From positions 63,084-127,083 of the forward strand of contig NZ_JACKUK010000025.1 of NCBI RefSeq assembly GCF_025822765.1: a DNA stretch of 64,000 bases, in the 5' to 3' direction. Both the position numbers and the translations under genes were made by a program. This DNA is from Mycobacterium barrassiae. GTDB lineage: Bacteria; Actinomycetota; Actinomycetes; Mycobacteriales; Mycobacteriaceae. Of the stretch, positions 37,823 to 45,657 are shown one piece after another; the first letter of the stretch is position 1, and every line of letters begins with the position of its first letter. The notes beneath the pieces are model-generated. The model was not told the origin of the DNA. It did no database searches and saw only the letters and a list, made by a program, of their open reading frames with translations.

Positions 37823-37851
37823 TCCCCCGCAAGTGGGCGGTGCCCCCACAT
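37795..37851 (-). CDS. Mini-ORF 1 in the prrA-prrB junction
   Basis: An 18-codon frame encoding [18 protein letters not shown]. Its ATG shares the A of the prrA stop (TGATG), and its own TGA is overlapped in the same way by mini-ORF 2. This arrangement mirrors the small ORFs of MIRU elements between senX3 and regX3 in M. tuberculosis. It is called from sequence only. Confidence 0.4.
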   Translation of the reverse strand: MWGHRPLAGDACARTRRQ

Positions 37852-38552
37852 CACTGCGTCCTCAGGACGAATCCCACTCCCCGCACCGTGTGCAGAAGTC
37901 GGGGGGCGCCGCCGGCCTCGAGCTTGCGGCGCAGGTACCCGATGAACACGTCGACGACGTTGGTGTCGGCGGCGAAGTCGTAACCCCACACCAGCTCGAG
38001 CAGCTGGGCCCGCGACAGCACCGCGGTCTTGTGCTCGGCCAGCACCGCGAGCAAATCGAACTCGCGCTTGGTGAGGTCGACGTCGACGCCGTTGACCCTG
38101 GCGCGGCGGCCGGGGATGTCGACCTCCAACGGTCCGACTTGGATGGTCTCCGACGAGAACGTGGCCGTGGACCCGCGCCGACGCAGCAGCGCCTTCACGC
38201 GCGCGACGAGTTCCTGCAGGACGAACGGTTTGACCAGGTAATCGTCTGCCCCGGCTTCCAGGCCCGCTACCCGGTCGTCGACCGAACTGCGCGCGGACAG
38301 CACGCAGACGGGCACATCGTTGTCCATGGCCCGCAGCGCGGTGACCACGCTGACGCCGTCGAGGACCGGCATGTTGATATCGAGCACGATGGCGTCGGGC
38401 CGGGTCTCCGTGGCGCTGCGCAGCGCCTCCGCGCCGTCGATCGCGGTGGACACGTCAAAGCCGGACAGCCGTAGTCCACGCTCGAGAGAGGCGAGCACGT
38501 CGGGGTCGTCGTCGACCACGAGCACCCGGGGTGAGGCTGCTCCACTGTCCAT
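37851..38552 (-). CDS. prrA: Response regulator PrrA
   Basis: OmpR-type regulator of 233 aa, partner of PrrB (Rv0903c). The receiver domain has [14 protein letters not shown], phospho-acceptor Asp58 in [12 protein letters not shown], and the conserved Lys in DDYLVKPF; the C-terminal winged helix carries [31 protein letters not shown] and [15 protein letters not shown]. PrrA is essential in M. tuberculosis and needed early in macrophage infection. The ATG is preferred to a GTG some eleven codons earlier that is not part of the family. Confidence 0.95.
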   Translation of the reverse strand: MDSGAASPRVLVVDDDPDVLASLERGLRLSGFDVSTAIDGAEALRSATETRPDAIVLDINMPVLDGVSVVTALRAMDNDVPVCVLSARSSVDDRVAGLEAGADDYLVKPFVLQELVARVKALLRRRGSTATFSSETIQVGPLEVDIPGRRARVNGVDVDLTKREFDLLAVLAEHKTAVLSRAQLLELVWGYDFAADTNVVDVFIGYLRRKLEAGGAPRLLHTVRGVGFVLRTQ

Positions 38553-38696
38553 GAGCACAATCTTGCCTGATGGCGCCGCCCACATGTGTCAGGCGCGTAA
38601 GTGACGTGGTCTCGCCGTTGCGGCGGTCTTGTCACCGCTGGGTCACGCCCGCTGAAACGATCGCGTGATAGCAAAGCGAGCAAATTCGTCCGCTGC

Positions 38697-38702
38697 TAGC
38701 AT
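38697..38702 (+). promoter_or_regulatory. -10 element for the PLD-like gene
   Basis: TAGCAT lies nine bases before the GTG and is in the same context (gctagcatccgac) as the element at 30121. Confidence 0.45.
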
Positions 38703-38711
38703 CCGACACTT

Positions 38712-39701
38712 GTGCCAGTGCCACCTCCCCGGTTGATCGTCGAGCCCGACGACGGTGTGGAACCGGTGCGCGAACTGATCGCCTCGGCACAGAGTTCACT
38801 CCTCATCAAGCAGTTCACCTTCACCGAAGAGAGCCTGATCGACGCGGTCATCGAACGCCGCGACGCCGGTGTCGATGTGCGGGTCATGCTCAACCCCGCG
38901 CGCTCGGGCGGTGACCGGGCCAACGACGAGACCTTCCAGAAGTTCGCCGACGCCGGCATCGCGGTGAAGTGGTCGAACCCGAAGTTCTATGTGACGCACG
39001 AGAAGTCGATCGTGGTGGACAACCAGGCCGCGCTGGTCGCCACCTTCAACCTGTGCACGAAGTACTTCACGCTGACCCGTGACTACGGTGTGATCACCCA
39101 CGACCCCCTGCACGTCGCGCAGATCGTCGAAGTGTTCGACGCCGACTGGCAGGAACTGGACTGGACGTGCTCGGCGTACGAAGGTCTGCTCTGGAGCAAT
39201 TCCAATTCCCGCTACCACATGGCGCAGTTCATCGACACCGCCAAGTTCCGGCTCGATATTCAGCACCCCAAGTACGTCGACGCCGTCATTCTCGAGCGCA
39301 TCGCGGCCGCGGCCGATCGCGGCGTGAAGGTGCATGTCCTCTGTGGGGGCAGGCACGGAATCAGCGAATGGGACATCCTCGACACGTTCGCCTCGCTGCG
39401 CACCCTGCGGCGGTTCGGTGTGAAGGTGCACAAGCAGAAGAACCTGCGGGTGCACGCCAAGCTGTTGCTGGTCGACGACGAGCGTGCGCTGGTCGGCTCG
39501 ATGAACATCGACCGCAGCGCCTTCGACCTACGCCGTGAGCTGGGAATACAGATATCGGACGCGCCGACGGTGGCACGCCTGAGGCAAGTGTTCGCCGCCG
39601 ACTGGGAGCTTTCGCACCACTACGACCCGCCGGACCCGCTGCAGCCGGCGCACCACCACGAGGACGACTTTCCGCACGACCACGAACTCATGCATGAGTG
39701 A
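38712..39701 (+). CDS. Phospholipase D-like protein with two HKD motifs
   Basis: Protein of 329 aa with two phosphatidyltransferase (PLD) half-sites: THEKSIVVDNQAALVATFN (HxK about residue 96) and VHAKLLLVDDERALVGSMNID (about 248). A complete HxKx4D and downstream Asn in each suggests a catalytically competent phosphodiesterase or transferase, acting on phospholipid or nucleic acid. No signal peptide. The end is His-rich (HHYDPPD, AHHHEDDFPHDHELMHE), which might bind metal. The 3' end overlaps the chromate transporter gene by eight bases. Confidence 0.88.
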   Translation: MPVPPPRLIVEPDDGVEPVRELIASAQSSLLIKQFTFTEESLIDAVIERRDAGVDVRVMLNPARSGGDRANDETFQKFADAGIAVKWSNPKFYVTHEKSIVVDNQAALVATFNLCTKYFTLTRDYGVITHDPLHVAQIVEVFDADWQELDWTCSAYEGLLWSNSNSRYHMAQFIDTAKFRLDIQHPKYVDAVILERIAAAADRGVKVHVLCGGRHGISEWDILDTFASLRTLRRFGVKVHKQKNLRVHAKLLLVDDERALVGSMNIDRSAFDLRRELGIQISDAPTVARLRQVFAADWELSHHYDPPDPLQPAHHHEDDFPHDHELMHE

Positions 39702-40257
39702 GGCGCGCGAGAAGGTCTCGCTGGTCGAACTGGCGTGGACGTTCAACCACATCGCGCTGGCCTCGTTCGGGGGCGGTCTGTCGGCCTGGTCGCGCGAGGT
39801 GCTCGTCGTCGAGAAGCAGTGGCTCGGCGAGGAGGAGTTCCTCTCGGCCATGACGATGTGCCGCATCCTGCCCGGCGCCAATCAGGTGAACATGGCCGTG
39901 TTCGCGGGCAGCAAGATGCGCGGTCTGCCCGGCGTGCTCGCTGCGCTGTTCGGTCTGTGCTTTGTGCCCGTCGTCATCGTCCTCGTGATGGCGTTCCTGT
40001 ACTTCCGGTTCAAGGAGCAGGCCGCCGTCAAAGGTGTGCTGCACGGCGCATCGGCCGCGGCCGTCGCACTGACCCTGGCGATGGTGATCCAGACCGGCAG
40101 GAAGTGTCTGACGGGGGTTGTGCCCGTCGCGCTGTTTCTGGCGGCGTTCGTGTTGAACGGGCTCATGCGGTTGCCGCTGCCTCTGACGCTGCTGATCGTG
40201 GCCCCGCTGTCTCTGTTGTGGGCCTGGCCGAGAAACCGTGCGGCACAGGCAGAATGA
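39694..40257 (+). CDS. Chromate transporter half, ChrA N-type
   Basis: Short-chain CHR protein (187 aa, about five helices) representing one half of a chromate ion transporter. The family motif near the start is SFGGGLSAWSREVLVVEKQWLGEEEF and the PGANQVNMAVFAG segment follows. In split systems the two short proteins form a heterodimer; the other half overlaps the stop by four bases (ATGA). Whether chromate or another oxyanion is exported cannot be told. Confidence 0.88.
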   Translation: MSEAREKVSLVELAWTFNHIALASFGGGLSAWSREVLVVEKQWLGEEEFLSAMTMCRILPGANQVNMAVFAGSKMRGLPGVLAALFGLCFVPVVIVLVMAFLYFRFKEQAAVKGVLHGASAAAVALTLAMVIQTGRKCLTGVVPVALFLAAFVLNGLMRLPLPLTLLIVAPLSLLWAWPRNRAAQAE

Positions 40258-40799
40258 GCACATATCTCCAGATTGCCGGAATGTTCGCGGCGTTGTCGCT
40301 GCTCTCGATCGGCGGCGGCAACGCGGTACTGCCCGACATGCATCGGCAGGCGGTCGCCGGTCATCACTGGCTGACCAACGCCCAATTCGCCGATGTCTTC
40401 TCCATCTCCCAGACCGCGCCGGGGCCGAGCATCCTGATCGTGACGCTCGTCGGGTACGGCGCCGGGTTGACGGTCGGCGGAGTCCCCGGCGCGATCCTCG
40501 GCGGACTCATCGCGACGGTCGCGATGATCGTTCCGGCAGCCTCACTGATGTACACGGTGACGCTGTTCTGGCAGAAGGCGCAGAAGTCGAAATGGCGGAT
40601 CGCCGTCGAGAAGGGCTTCGCACCGTTGACCGTCGGTCTGATCATGGCCACCTCGCTGGTGATGAGCCGGACGGCGGACCACGACTGGCGGGCCTATCTG
40701 CTCACGGCGATCTGCACCGCGATCTTCGTCTTCACCAAGACCAACCCGCTGCTCGTGGTGTTGGCGGCCGGTGTCATCGGCTACTTCGGAATTGTTTGA
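40254..40799 (+). CDS. Chromate transporter half, ChrA C-type
   Basis: Second short CHR protein (181 aa). It repeats the family motifs with LSIGGGNAVLPDMHRQAVAGHHWLTNAQFADVF and ISQTAPGPSILIVTLVGY, and about five helices. It is translationally coupled to the first half, as in other split CHR pairs. Its 3' end is followed by two palindromes before the ion-channel gene. Confidence 0.88.
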   Translation: MSTYLQIAGMFAALSLLSIGGGNAVLPDMHRQAVAGHHWLTNAQFADVFSISQTAPGPSILIVTLVGYGAGLTVGGVPGAILGGLIATVAMIVPAASLMYTVTLFWQKAQKSKWRIAVEKGFAPLTVGLIMATSLVMSRTADHDWRAYLLTAICTAIFVFTKTNPLLVVLAAGVIGYFGIV

Positions 40800-40819
40800 C
40801 GCAGCCGCAAAAAAAGACT

Positions 40820-40847
40820 GCGGTAACCGCGCAGATACGCGATCTGC
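40820..40847. promoter_or_regulatory. Two adjoining palindromes before the channel gene
   Basis: GCGGTAACCGC (11 bases, perfect) is directly followed by GCAGAT-ACGCG-ATCTGC (17 bases, 6-base arms). They may terminate the chrA transcript or be an operator for the channel gene, whose ATG lies 14 bases downstream. Confidence 0.45.
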
Positions 40848-40860
40848 CTGCTATCTACAT

Positions 40861-41742
40861 ATGGTGACGGTCAAATCGCCCGATTCCGTCGGGGCCCCGC
40901 CGCCGGAACGGGCACCAGAACCGGCCTCTAACTCGCATTCGATCCCGGACGTCTGTCGCTCGCTGATCTCGGATCGCAAGTTCGAGCTCACCATCGTCGC
41001 GGTGATCGTCGTCAACGCGATCGTGCTGGGCATGGGAACCTACGCCGACATCGCGAGTCGGTACGAATCCCTGTTCAACACCATCTACAACGTCATCCTC
41101 GGCATCTATGTCGTCGAATTGCTGATCCGGTTGACGGCCTACCGGTGGAACCCCCGCGAGTTCGTCAAAGACGGTTGGAACATCTTCGACTTCATCGTCG
41201 TCGTCGCATCGTTCGTACCCATGCTGCGGGCGAATGCGATGTTGTTGCGACTGGTGCGGTTGCTGCGCATTGTGCGTCTTGTCCGCTTCCTGCCCGACCT
41301 GCGCCTGCTCGTCATGGCGGCCGGCAAGAGCGTGCCGGGGATCGCGTCGCTGGCGGGCGCCACTTTCGTGCTCATCTTCATCTACGGGATGGGCGGCTGG
41401 GTGCTGTTCTCCGCTCACGATCCGGCGTCGTACGGCAACGTGGGACAGGCGATGCTGACGATGTTCGTCATGCTGACCCTGGAGAACTTCCCGGACAACG
41501 TCGCGATGGGCCAACAGATTTCGCAGTGGACGATCCTGTACTTCATCAGCTACGTGCTGCTGGCCAGCTTCCTGATCTTCAACCTCTTCATCGGCATCGT
41601 GCTCAACGCCATGGAGCAGGCCAGGGAGTCCGACCGCAAGGAGCACGAGACCGACGACCTGCTGTCTCGGCTACGGGCCGCGCGGGAAGCGCTGGAGCAG
41701 GCCGAAGAGGAACTGCAGAAGAGTCATCGCGACGATCGGTAG
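40861..41742 (+). CDS. Voltage-gated cation channel, BacNav-like single domain
   Basis: Six-helix ion transport protein of 293 aa. S1 begins FELTIVAVIVVNAIVLGMGT; S4 (about 126-150) has Arg at every third position (LLRLVRLLRIVRLVRF), so it should sense voltage; the pore segment has TLENFPDN (about residue 205) where NaChBac has TLESWAS. Four subunits would form a channel. The C-terminal tail (about 255-293) is strongly predicted coiled coil (DDLLSRLRAAREALEQAEEE), as in other bacterial channels. The selectivity is likely Na+ or Ca2+ but the filter is unusual. Confidence 0.88.
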   Translation: MVTVKSPDSVGAPPPERAPEPASNSHSIPDVCRSLISDRKFELTIVAVIVVNAIVLGMGTYADIASRYESLFNTIYNVILGIYVVELLIRLTAYRWNPREFVKDGWNIFDFIVVVASFVPMLRANAMLLRLVRLLRIVRLVRFLPDLRLLVMAAGKSVPGIASLAGATFVLIFIYGMGGWVLFSAHDPASYGNVGQAMLTMFVMLTLENFPDNVAMGQQISQWTILYFISYVLLASFLIFNLFIGIVLNAMEQARESDRKEHETDDLLSRLRAAREALEQAEEELQKSHRDDR

Positions 41743-41840
41743 TCCTGGGCCGCGCGGAAGCAATTGACCTCAAGAATTGTTGAGGTTTTACGGTGCCTGC
41801 AGCAGGTTAACCACTTGCACGCAATGGGAAGATGTTCTAA

Positions 41841-43769
41841 ATGACCGACTCGCTGAACGCGCTCCGCGCGGCGCCTGCGATTGCGCCGCCACCCAAGCGC
41901 GTCAGGCCGAGCTCGGATCTGTGGCGCATGCTGCCCTACCTCATGCCCTACCGCGTGCGCTGGATCGCGATGATCGTGATCGCCCTGTTGAGCCTCGTTG
42001 CCACCGTGGCGATCCCGTTGATGACCAAGGCCGTGATCGACGGCCCGGTGCGTAATCAGGATCAGCAAGGGCTGTGGCTGCTCGGCGCCGCCGCGATGGG
42101 CGTCGGCATCTCCGAGGCCGTGCTCTGGTTCATCCGGCGGTGGCTGGTGTCGCGGGCCACCATGGGTGTGGAAGCCGACATCCGCAAGGACCTCTACGCC
42201 CAGCTGCAGATCCTGCCGATGTCGTTCCACGACCGATGGCCATCGGGCCAACTGCTGTCGCGAATCATGAACGACCTCGGCACGATTCGCCGGTTCATGT
42301 CCTTCGGCCTGATCTTCCTGCTGCTCAACACGATCCAGATCACCGTGGTGACCGGAATCCTGCTCGTGATGTACTGGCCGCTCGGTGTGGTGGTGCTGCT
42401 GTCGATCGTGCCGATCGCCGCGACCGTGCTGCACTTCCAGCGGGAGTACGTGCGGCTGTCGCGGCTGGCGCAGGACCAGGCGGGTCACGTGGCCACCCAC
42501 GTCGAGGAATCCGCGTTGGGTCTTCGGGTGGTGAAGTCGTTCGGCCGCGAGAAGTACGTCTACGACCGGTTCGACGAACAGCTCACCGCCCTGTACGACA
42601 CCCAGGTCGAGAGGGTGTCGGTGTCGGCGAAGTTCTGGACGCTGCTGGAGGTCATTCCCAACCTGACGCTGATGGTGGTGCTCGGTTTCGGCGCCTACGC
42701 CGCGGGTGAGGGGCACGTGACGATGGGGACGCTGGTCGCCTTCATCACGATGATGCTGTCGCTGGTCTGGCCGATCGCCTCTCTGGGATTCCTGTTGTCG
42801 ATGACGCAGGAGTCGTTCACCGCAGCCAACCGCATCGCCGAAATCTTCGATGCACCAGTGGATATCGTCGACGGACCCGAGAGCGAAGCGCCGAAGGGCG
42901 GCAGGCTGGAACTGATCGATGTCGGGTTCCGGTTCCCGGACGCGAAGCCGGATGATTGGGCCCTACGCCATGTCAGCGTGACCGTCGAACCGGGGGAGAC
43001 GCTGGCGCTGGTGGGCGCGACCGGGTCGGGCAAGTCCGTGTTGGCCTCGCTGCTGTCGCGGCTCTACGACGTCACCGAGGGCTCGATCCGCATCGACGGC
43101 ACCGATATTCGGGATCTGTCGCTGCCTGCGCTGCGCGAGACGGTGGCCACCGCGTTCGAGGATCCGACGCTGTTCTCCATGTCCGTCGCCGAGAATCTGC
43201 GGCTGGGACGGCCCGACGCGACGAACGAGGAGATGGCCCAAGCCATCGAGATCGCCGCCGCCGGATTCGTCTACGACCTGCCGTGGGGCCTGGACACCCG
43301 CATCGGCGAGCAGGGTATGAGCCTGTCCGGTGGTCAGCGGCAACGGCTTTCGCTCGCACGTGCCATCCTGGCTTCGCCGCGAATCCTGGTGCTCGACGAC
43401 ACGCTGTCCGCGCTGGACGTGCACACCGAGGCCATCGTCGAGGAGGCGCTGCGCCGGGTGCTGCACTCGGTGACCGGCATCGTCGTCGCGCATCGGGCAT
43501 CCACGGTGCTGCTCGCCGACAAGGTTGCATTGCTGGACGACGGCGTCATCACCCATGTGGGCACCCACGCCGAGTTGCTCGCCACTGTCCCGCAATACCG
43601 TTACCTGCTGGCCGCCGACGATGAACTCGACGACGGCTGTGAGCGTGCGTGCGACTGGCAGGAGGACGAGGACCGTCAGCGGCTCGACCAGGCCTACGAC
43701 GAACAGGAAGCGCTGGAACGCGAACGCGTGGCGCGGCGGTTCGTCACGACGGAGGCCGAAGGCCGATGA
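41841..43769 (+). CDS. ABC exporter subunit 1 (degenerate-site NBD)
   Basis: Type IV (B-family) exporter half of 642 aa: six transmembrane helices (about 35-330) followed by an ATPase domain. Walker A is GATGSGKSV (about 391), the signature is canonical LSGGQRQRLSLAR (about 494), but Walker B reads ILVLDDTLSALD with Asp in place of the catalytic Glu, and the Q-loop has Glu (AFEDPTLF) in place of Gln. Such a subunit pairs with a partner to form one degenerate ATP site. The partner gene overlaps by four bases. A charged C-terminal tail (DEDRQRLDQAYDEQEALERE) is additional. Substrate unknown. Confidence 0.9.
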   Translation: MTDSLNALRAAPAIAPPPKRVRPSSDLWRMLPYLMPYRVRWIAMIVIALLSLVATVAIPLMTKAVIDGPVRNQDQQGLWLLGAAAMGVGISEAVLWFIRRWLVSRATMGVEADIRKDLYAQLQILPMSFHDRWPSGQLLSRIMNDLGTIRRFMSFGLIFLLLNTIQITVVTGILLVMYWPLGVVVLLSIVPIAATVLHFQREYVRLSRLAQDQAGHVATHVEESALGLRVVKSFGREKYVYDRFDEQLTALYDTQVERVSVSAKFWTLLEVIPNLTLMVVLGFGAYAAGEGHVTMGTLVAFITMMLSLVWPIASLGFLLSMTQESFTAANRIAEIFDAPVDIVDGPESEAPKGGRLELIDVGFRFPDAKPDDWALRHVSVTVEPGETLALVGATGSGKSVLASLLSRLYDVTEGSIRIDGTDIRDLSLPALRETVATAFEDPTLFSMSVAENLRLGRPDATNEEMAQAIEIAAAGFVYDLPWGLDTRIGEQGMSLSGGQRQRLSLARAILASPRILVLDDTLSALDVHTEAIVEEALRRVLHSVTGIVVAHRASTVLLADKVALLDDGVITHVGTHAELLATVPQYRYLLAADDELDDGCERACDWQEDEDRQRLDQAYDEQEALERERVARRFVTTEAEGR

Positions 43770-45589
43770 CGACCACCGAATGGCGCGGCAAGTTCGACGA
43801 GGACCAGACCGACGACCTGCCCATCGACGAAAGTGTGCCGCGCGGTCGCGAGGCCCGTGCGCTGCTTGGCTCGCTGCTGCGACCGTACAGCGCCACGGTC
43901 GTGTTGCTTGCGTTGGTCGTTGTCGTGGAAAACGCTGCGCGCCTTTCCGTTCCGATCCTGGTGCAGCGCGGCATCGACCGTGGCATTCCGCCGATCATCG
44001 AGGGCGGTTCGGCGCGGACACTGATGACGATCGTGGCGATACTGGGCGCGGTGGTGCTGCTGCAGGCCCTCAGCAGGATGTTCTTCCTGCGACGGTCGGG
44101 CCGGGTCGGACAGAAGGTCCTGCTGGAGTTGCGGCGTCGGCTGTTCCGGCACTTCCAGCGACTCGATATCAGGTTCCACGATCGCTACACGTCGGGCCGG
44201 GTCGTGAGCCGGTCCACCAACGACGTCGAAGCCATCCAGGACATGCTGGAGACGGGTTTCGACAGCCTGATCACGGCGGCGCTGACTCTGGTCGGCACGT
44301 CGATTCTGCTTGTGACGCTGGATGTTCGGCTCGGGCTGATGTGCCTTGGCGCATTCCCGATCCTGGTGGCACTGGTGTGGTGGTTCAGCAACGAGTCGAC
44401 CAGGGTCTACCGCAAGGTGCGGGAGAGCGCCGCGCTGGTGATCGTCCAGTTCGTCGAGACGATGACCGGTATCAAAGCGGTGCACGCGTACCGGCGTGAA
44501 CCCCGCAACCAGGAGATCTTCGAGGACGTCGCCGACGGCTACCGCGAGATCAACGAGAAGACCTTCCGGCTGCTCGCAATCTTCATGCCCGGTGTGAAAC
44601 TGGTCGGCAACATCACCACCGGTGTGGTCCTGCTCTACGGCGGCTTTCGCGTGCTGCACGGCGAGATGACCATCGGCACGCTGGCGGCGTTCCTGCTCTA
44701 TCTGCGGATGTTCTTCGAACCGATGCAGGAGATTTCGCAGTTCTTCAACACGTTCCAGTCGGCCTCGTCAGCGCTGGAGAAGCTGGCGGGCGTGCTCGCC
44801 GAGCGACCGGGCATCGAGGATCCGCGCCAGCCCGTTCACCTCGACACCGTGCGTGGTGAGGTCGCCTTCCACGACGTGCAGTTCTCATACGTGGAGGGGC
44901 GACCGGTGTTGACGGACTTGGACTTCGCGGTACCCGCGGGCCAGACCGTCGCCCTCGTGGGCACCACCGGGGCCGGCAAGACGACGATCGCGAAACTCAT
45001 TGCCCGCTTCTATGACCCGATCGCGGGTTCGGTGACGCTGGACGGTGTCGACCTTCGTGACTTCACGCAGAGTGAACTGCGGCGCCATGTCGTGATGGTC
45101 ACCCAGGAGAACTTCATGTTCGACGGCACGGTCGCCGATAACATTCGGTTCGGCCGACCCGACGCGACCGATGCCGAGGTCGTCGCGGCAGCGGCGGCCG
45201 TCGGCGCGGACCGGTTCATCGACACGCTTCCCGACGGCTACGACACCGACGTCGCCAAACGCGGTGGCCGGCTGTCGGCGGGGCAGCGACAGCTGGTCGC
45301 CTTCGCCAGGGCGTTCCTGGCGGACCCTGCGGTGCTGATCCTCGACGAGGCGACGTCGTCGCTGGACATCCCCAGCGAGAGGATGGTGCAGCGGGCGCTG
45401 GAGACGGTGCTGGCCGACCGGACCGCACTCGTGATCGCGCACCGGCTGTCCACCGTCCAGGTCGCCGATCGCGTGCTGGTGCTCGAGCAGGGCCGCATCA
45501 TCGAGGACGGGGCGCCCGACGACCTGATCGCCAGCGGTTCGGGTCGGTACGCGGCGCTGCACCGCGCATGGGTGGAATCCCTCGCCTAA
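43766..45589 (+). CDS. ABC exporter subunit 2 (catalytic-site NBD)
   Basis: Exporter half of 607 aa, with a transmembrane domain and an ATPase domain. Walker A is GTTGAGKTT (about 398), the Q-loop Gln is present (VTQENFMF), Walker B is LILDEATSSLD with the catalytic Glu, and the H-loop is AHRLS. The signature, however, is LSAGQRQLVAFAR, Ala for the first Gly. Combined with subunit 1 this gives one normal and one degenerate composite site, as in TM287/288-type exporters. It is followed by a palindrome that may end transcription. Confidence 0.9.
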   Translation: MTTTEWRGKFDEDQTDDLPIDESVPRGREARALLGSLLRPYSATVVLLALVVVVENAARLSVPILVQRGIDRGIPPIIEGGSARTLMTIVAILGAVVLLQALSRMFFLRRSGRVGQKVLLELRRRLFRHFQRLDIRFHDRYTSGRVVSRSTNDVEAIQDMLETGFDSLITAALTLVGTSILLVTLDVRLGLMCLGAFPILVALVWWFSNESTRVYRKVRESAALVIVQFVETMTGIKAVHAYRREPRNQEIFEDVADGYREINEKTFRLLAIFMPGVKLVGNITTGVVLLYGGFRVLHGEMTIGTLAAFLLYLRMFFEPMQEISQFFNTFQSASSALEKLAGVLAERPGIEDPRQPVHLDTVRGEVAFHDVQFSYVEGRPVLTDLDFAVPAGQTVALVGTTGAGKTTIAKLIARFYDPIAGSVTLDGVDLRDFTQSELRRHVVMVTQENFMFDGTVADNIRFGRPDATDAEVVAAAAAVGADRFIDTLPDGYDTDVAKRGGRLSAGQRQLVAFARAFLADPAVLILDEATSSLDIPSERMVQRALETVLADRTALVIAHRLSTVQVADRVLVLEQGRIIEDGAPDDLIASGSGRYAALHRAWVESLA

Positions 45590-45655
45590 TTCGCCGAAAC
45601 TGCTGGCAGATCGTGAATTTACGTAATTTCGCGATCTGTGAGCGGTCTCGGCGAG
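45590..45655. repeat. Intergenic palindrome, family B copy 1
   Basis: A 66-base inverted repeat with 27-base arms (22 of 27 pair) beginning TCGCCGAAACTGCT and ending AGCGGTCTCGGCGA, round a 10-base TTTACGTAAT-type loop. The right arm contains TTTCGCGATCTGT. It separates two convergent genes, so it could terminate both. Confidence 0.75.
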
Positions 45656-45657
45656 TT

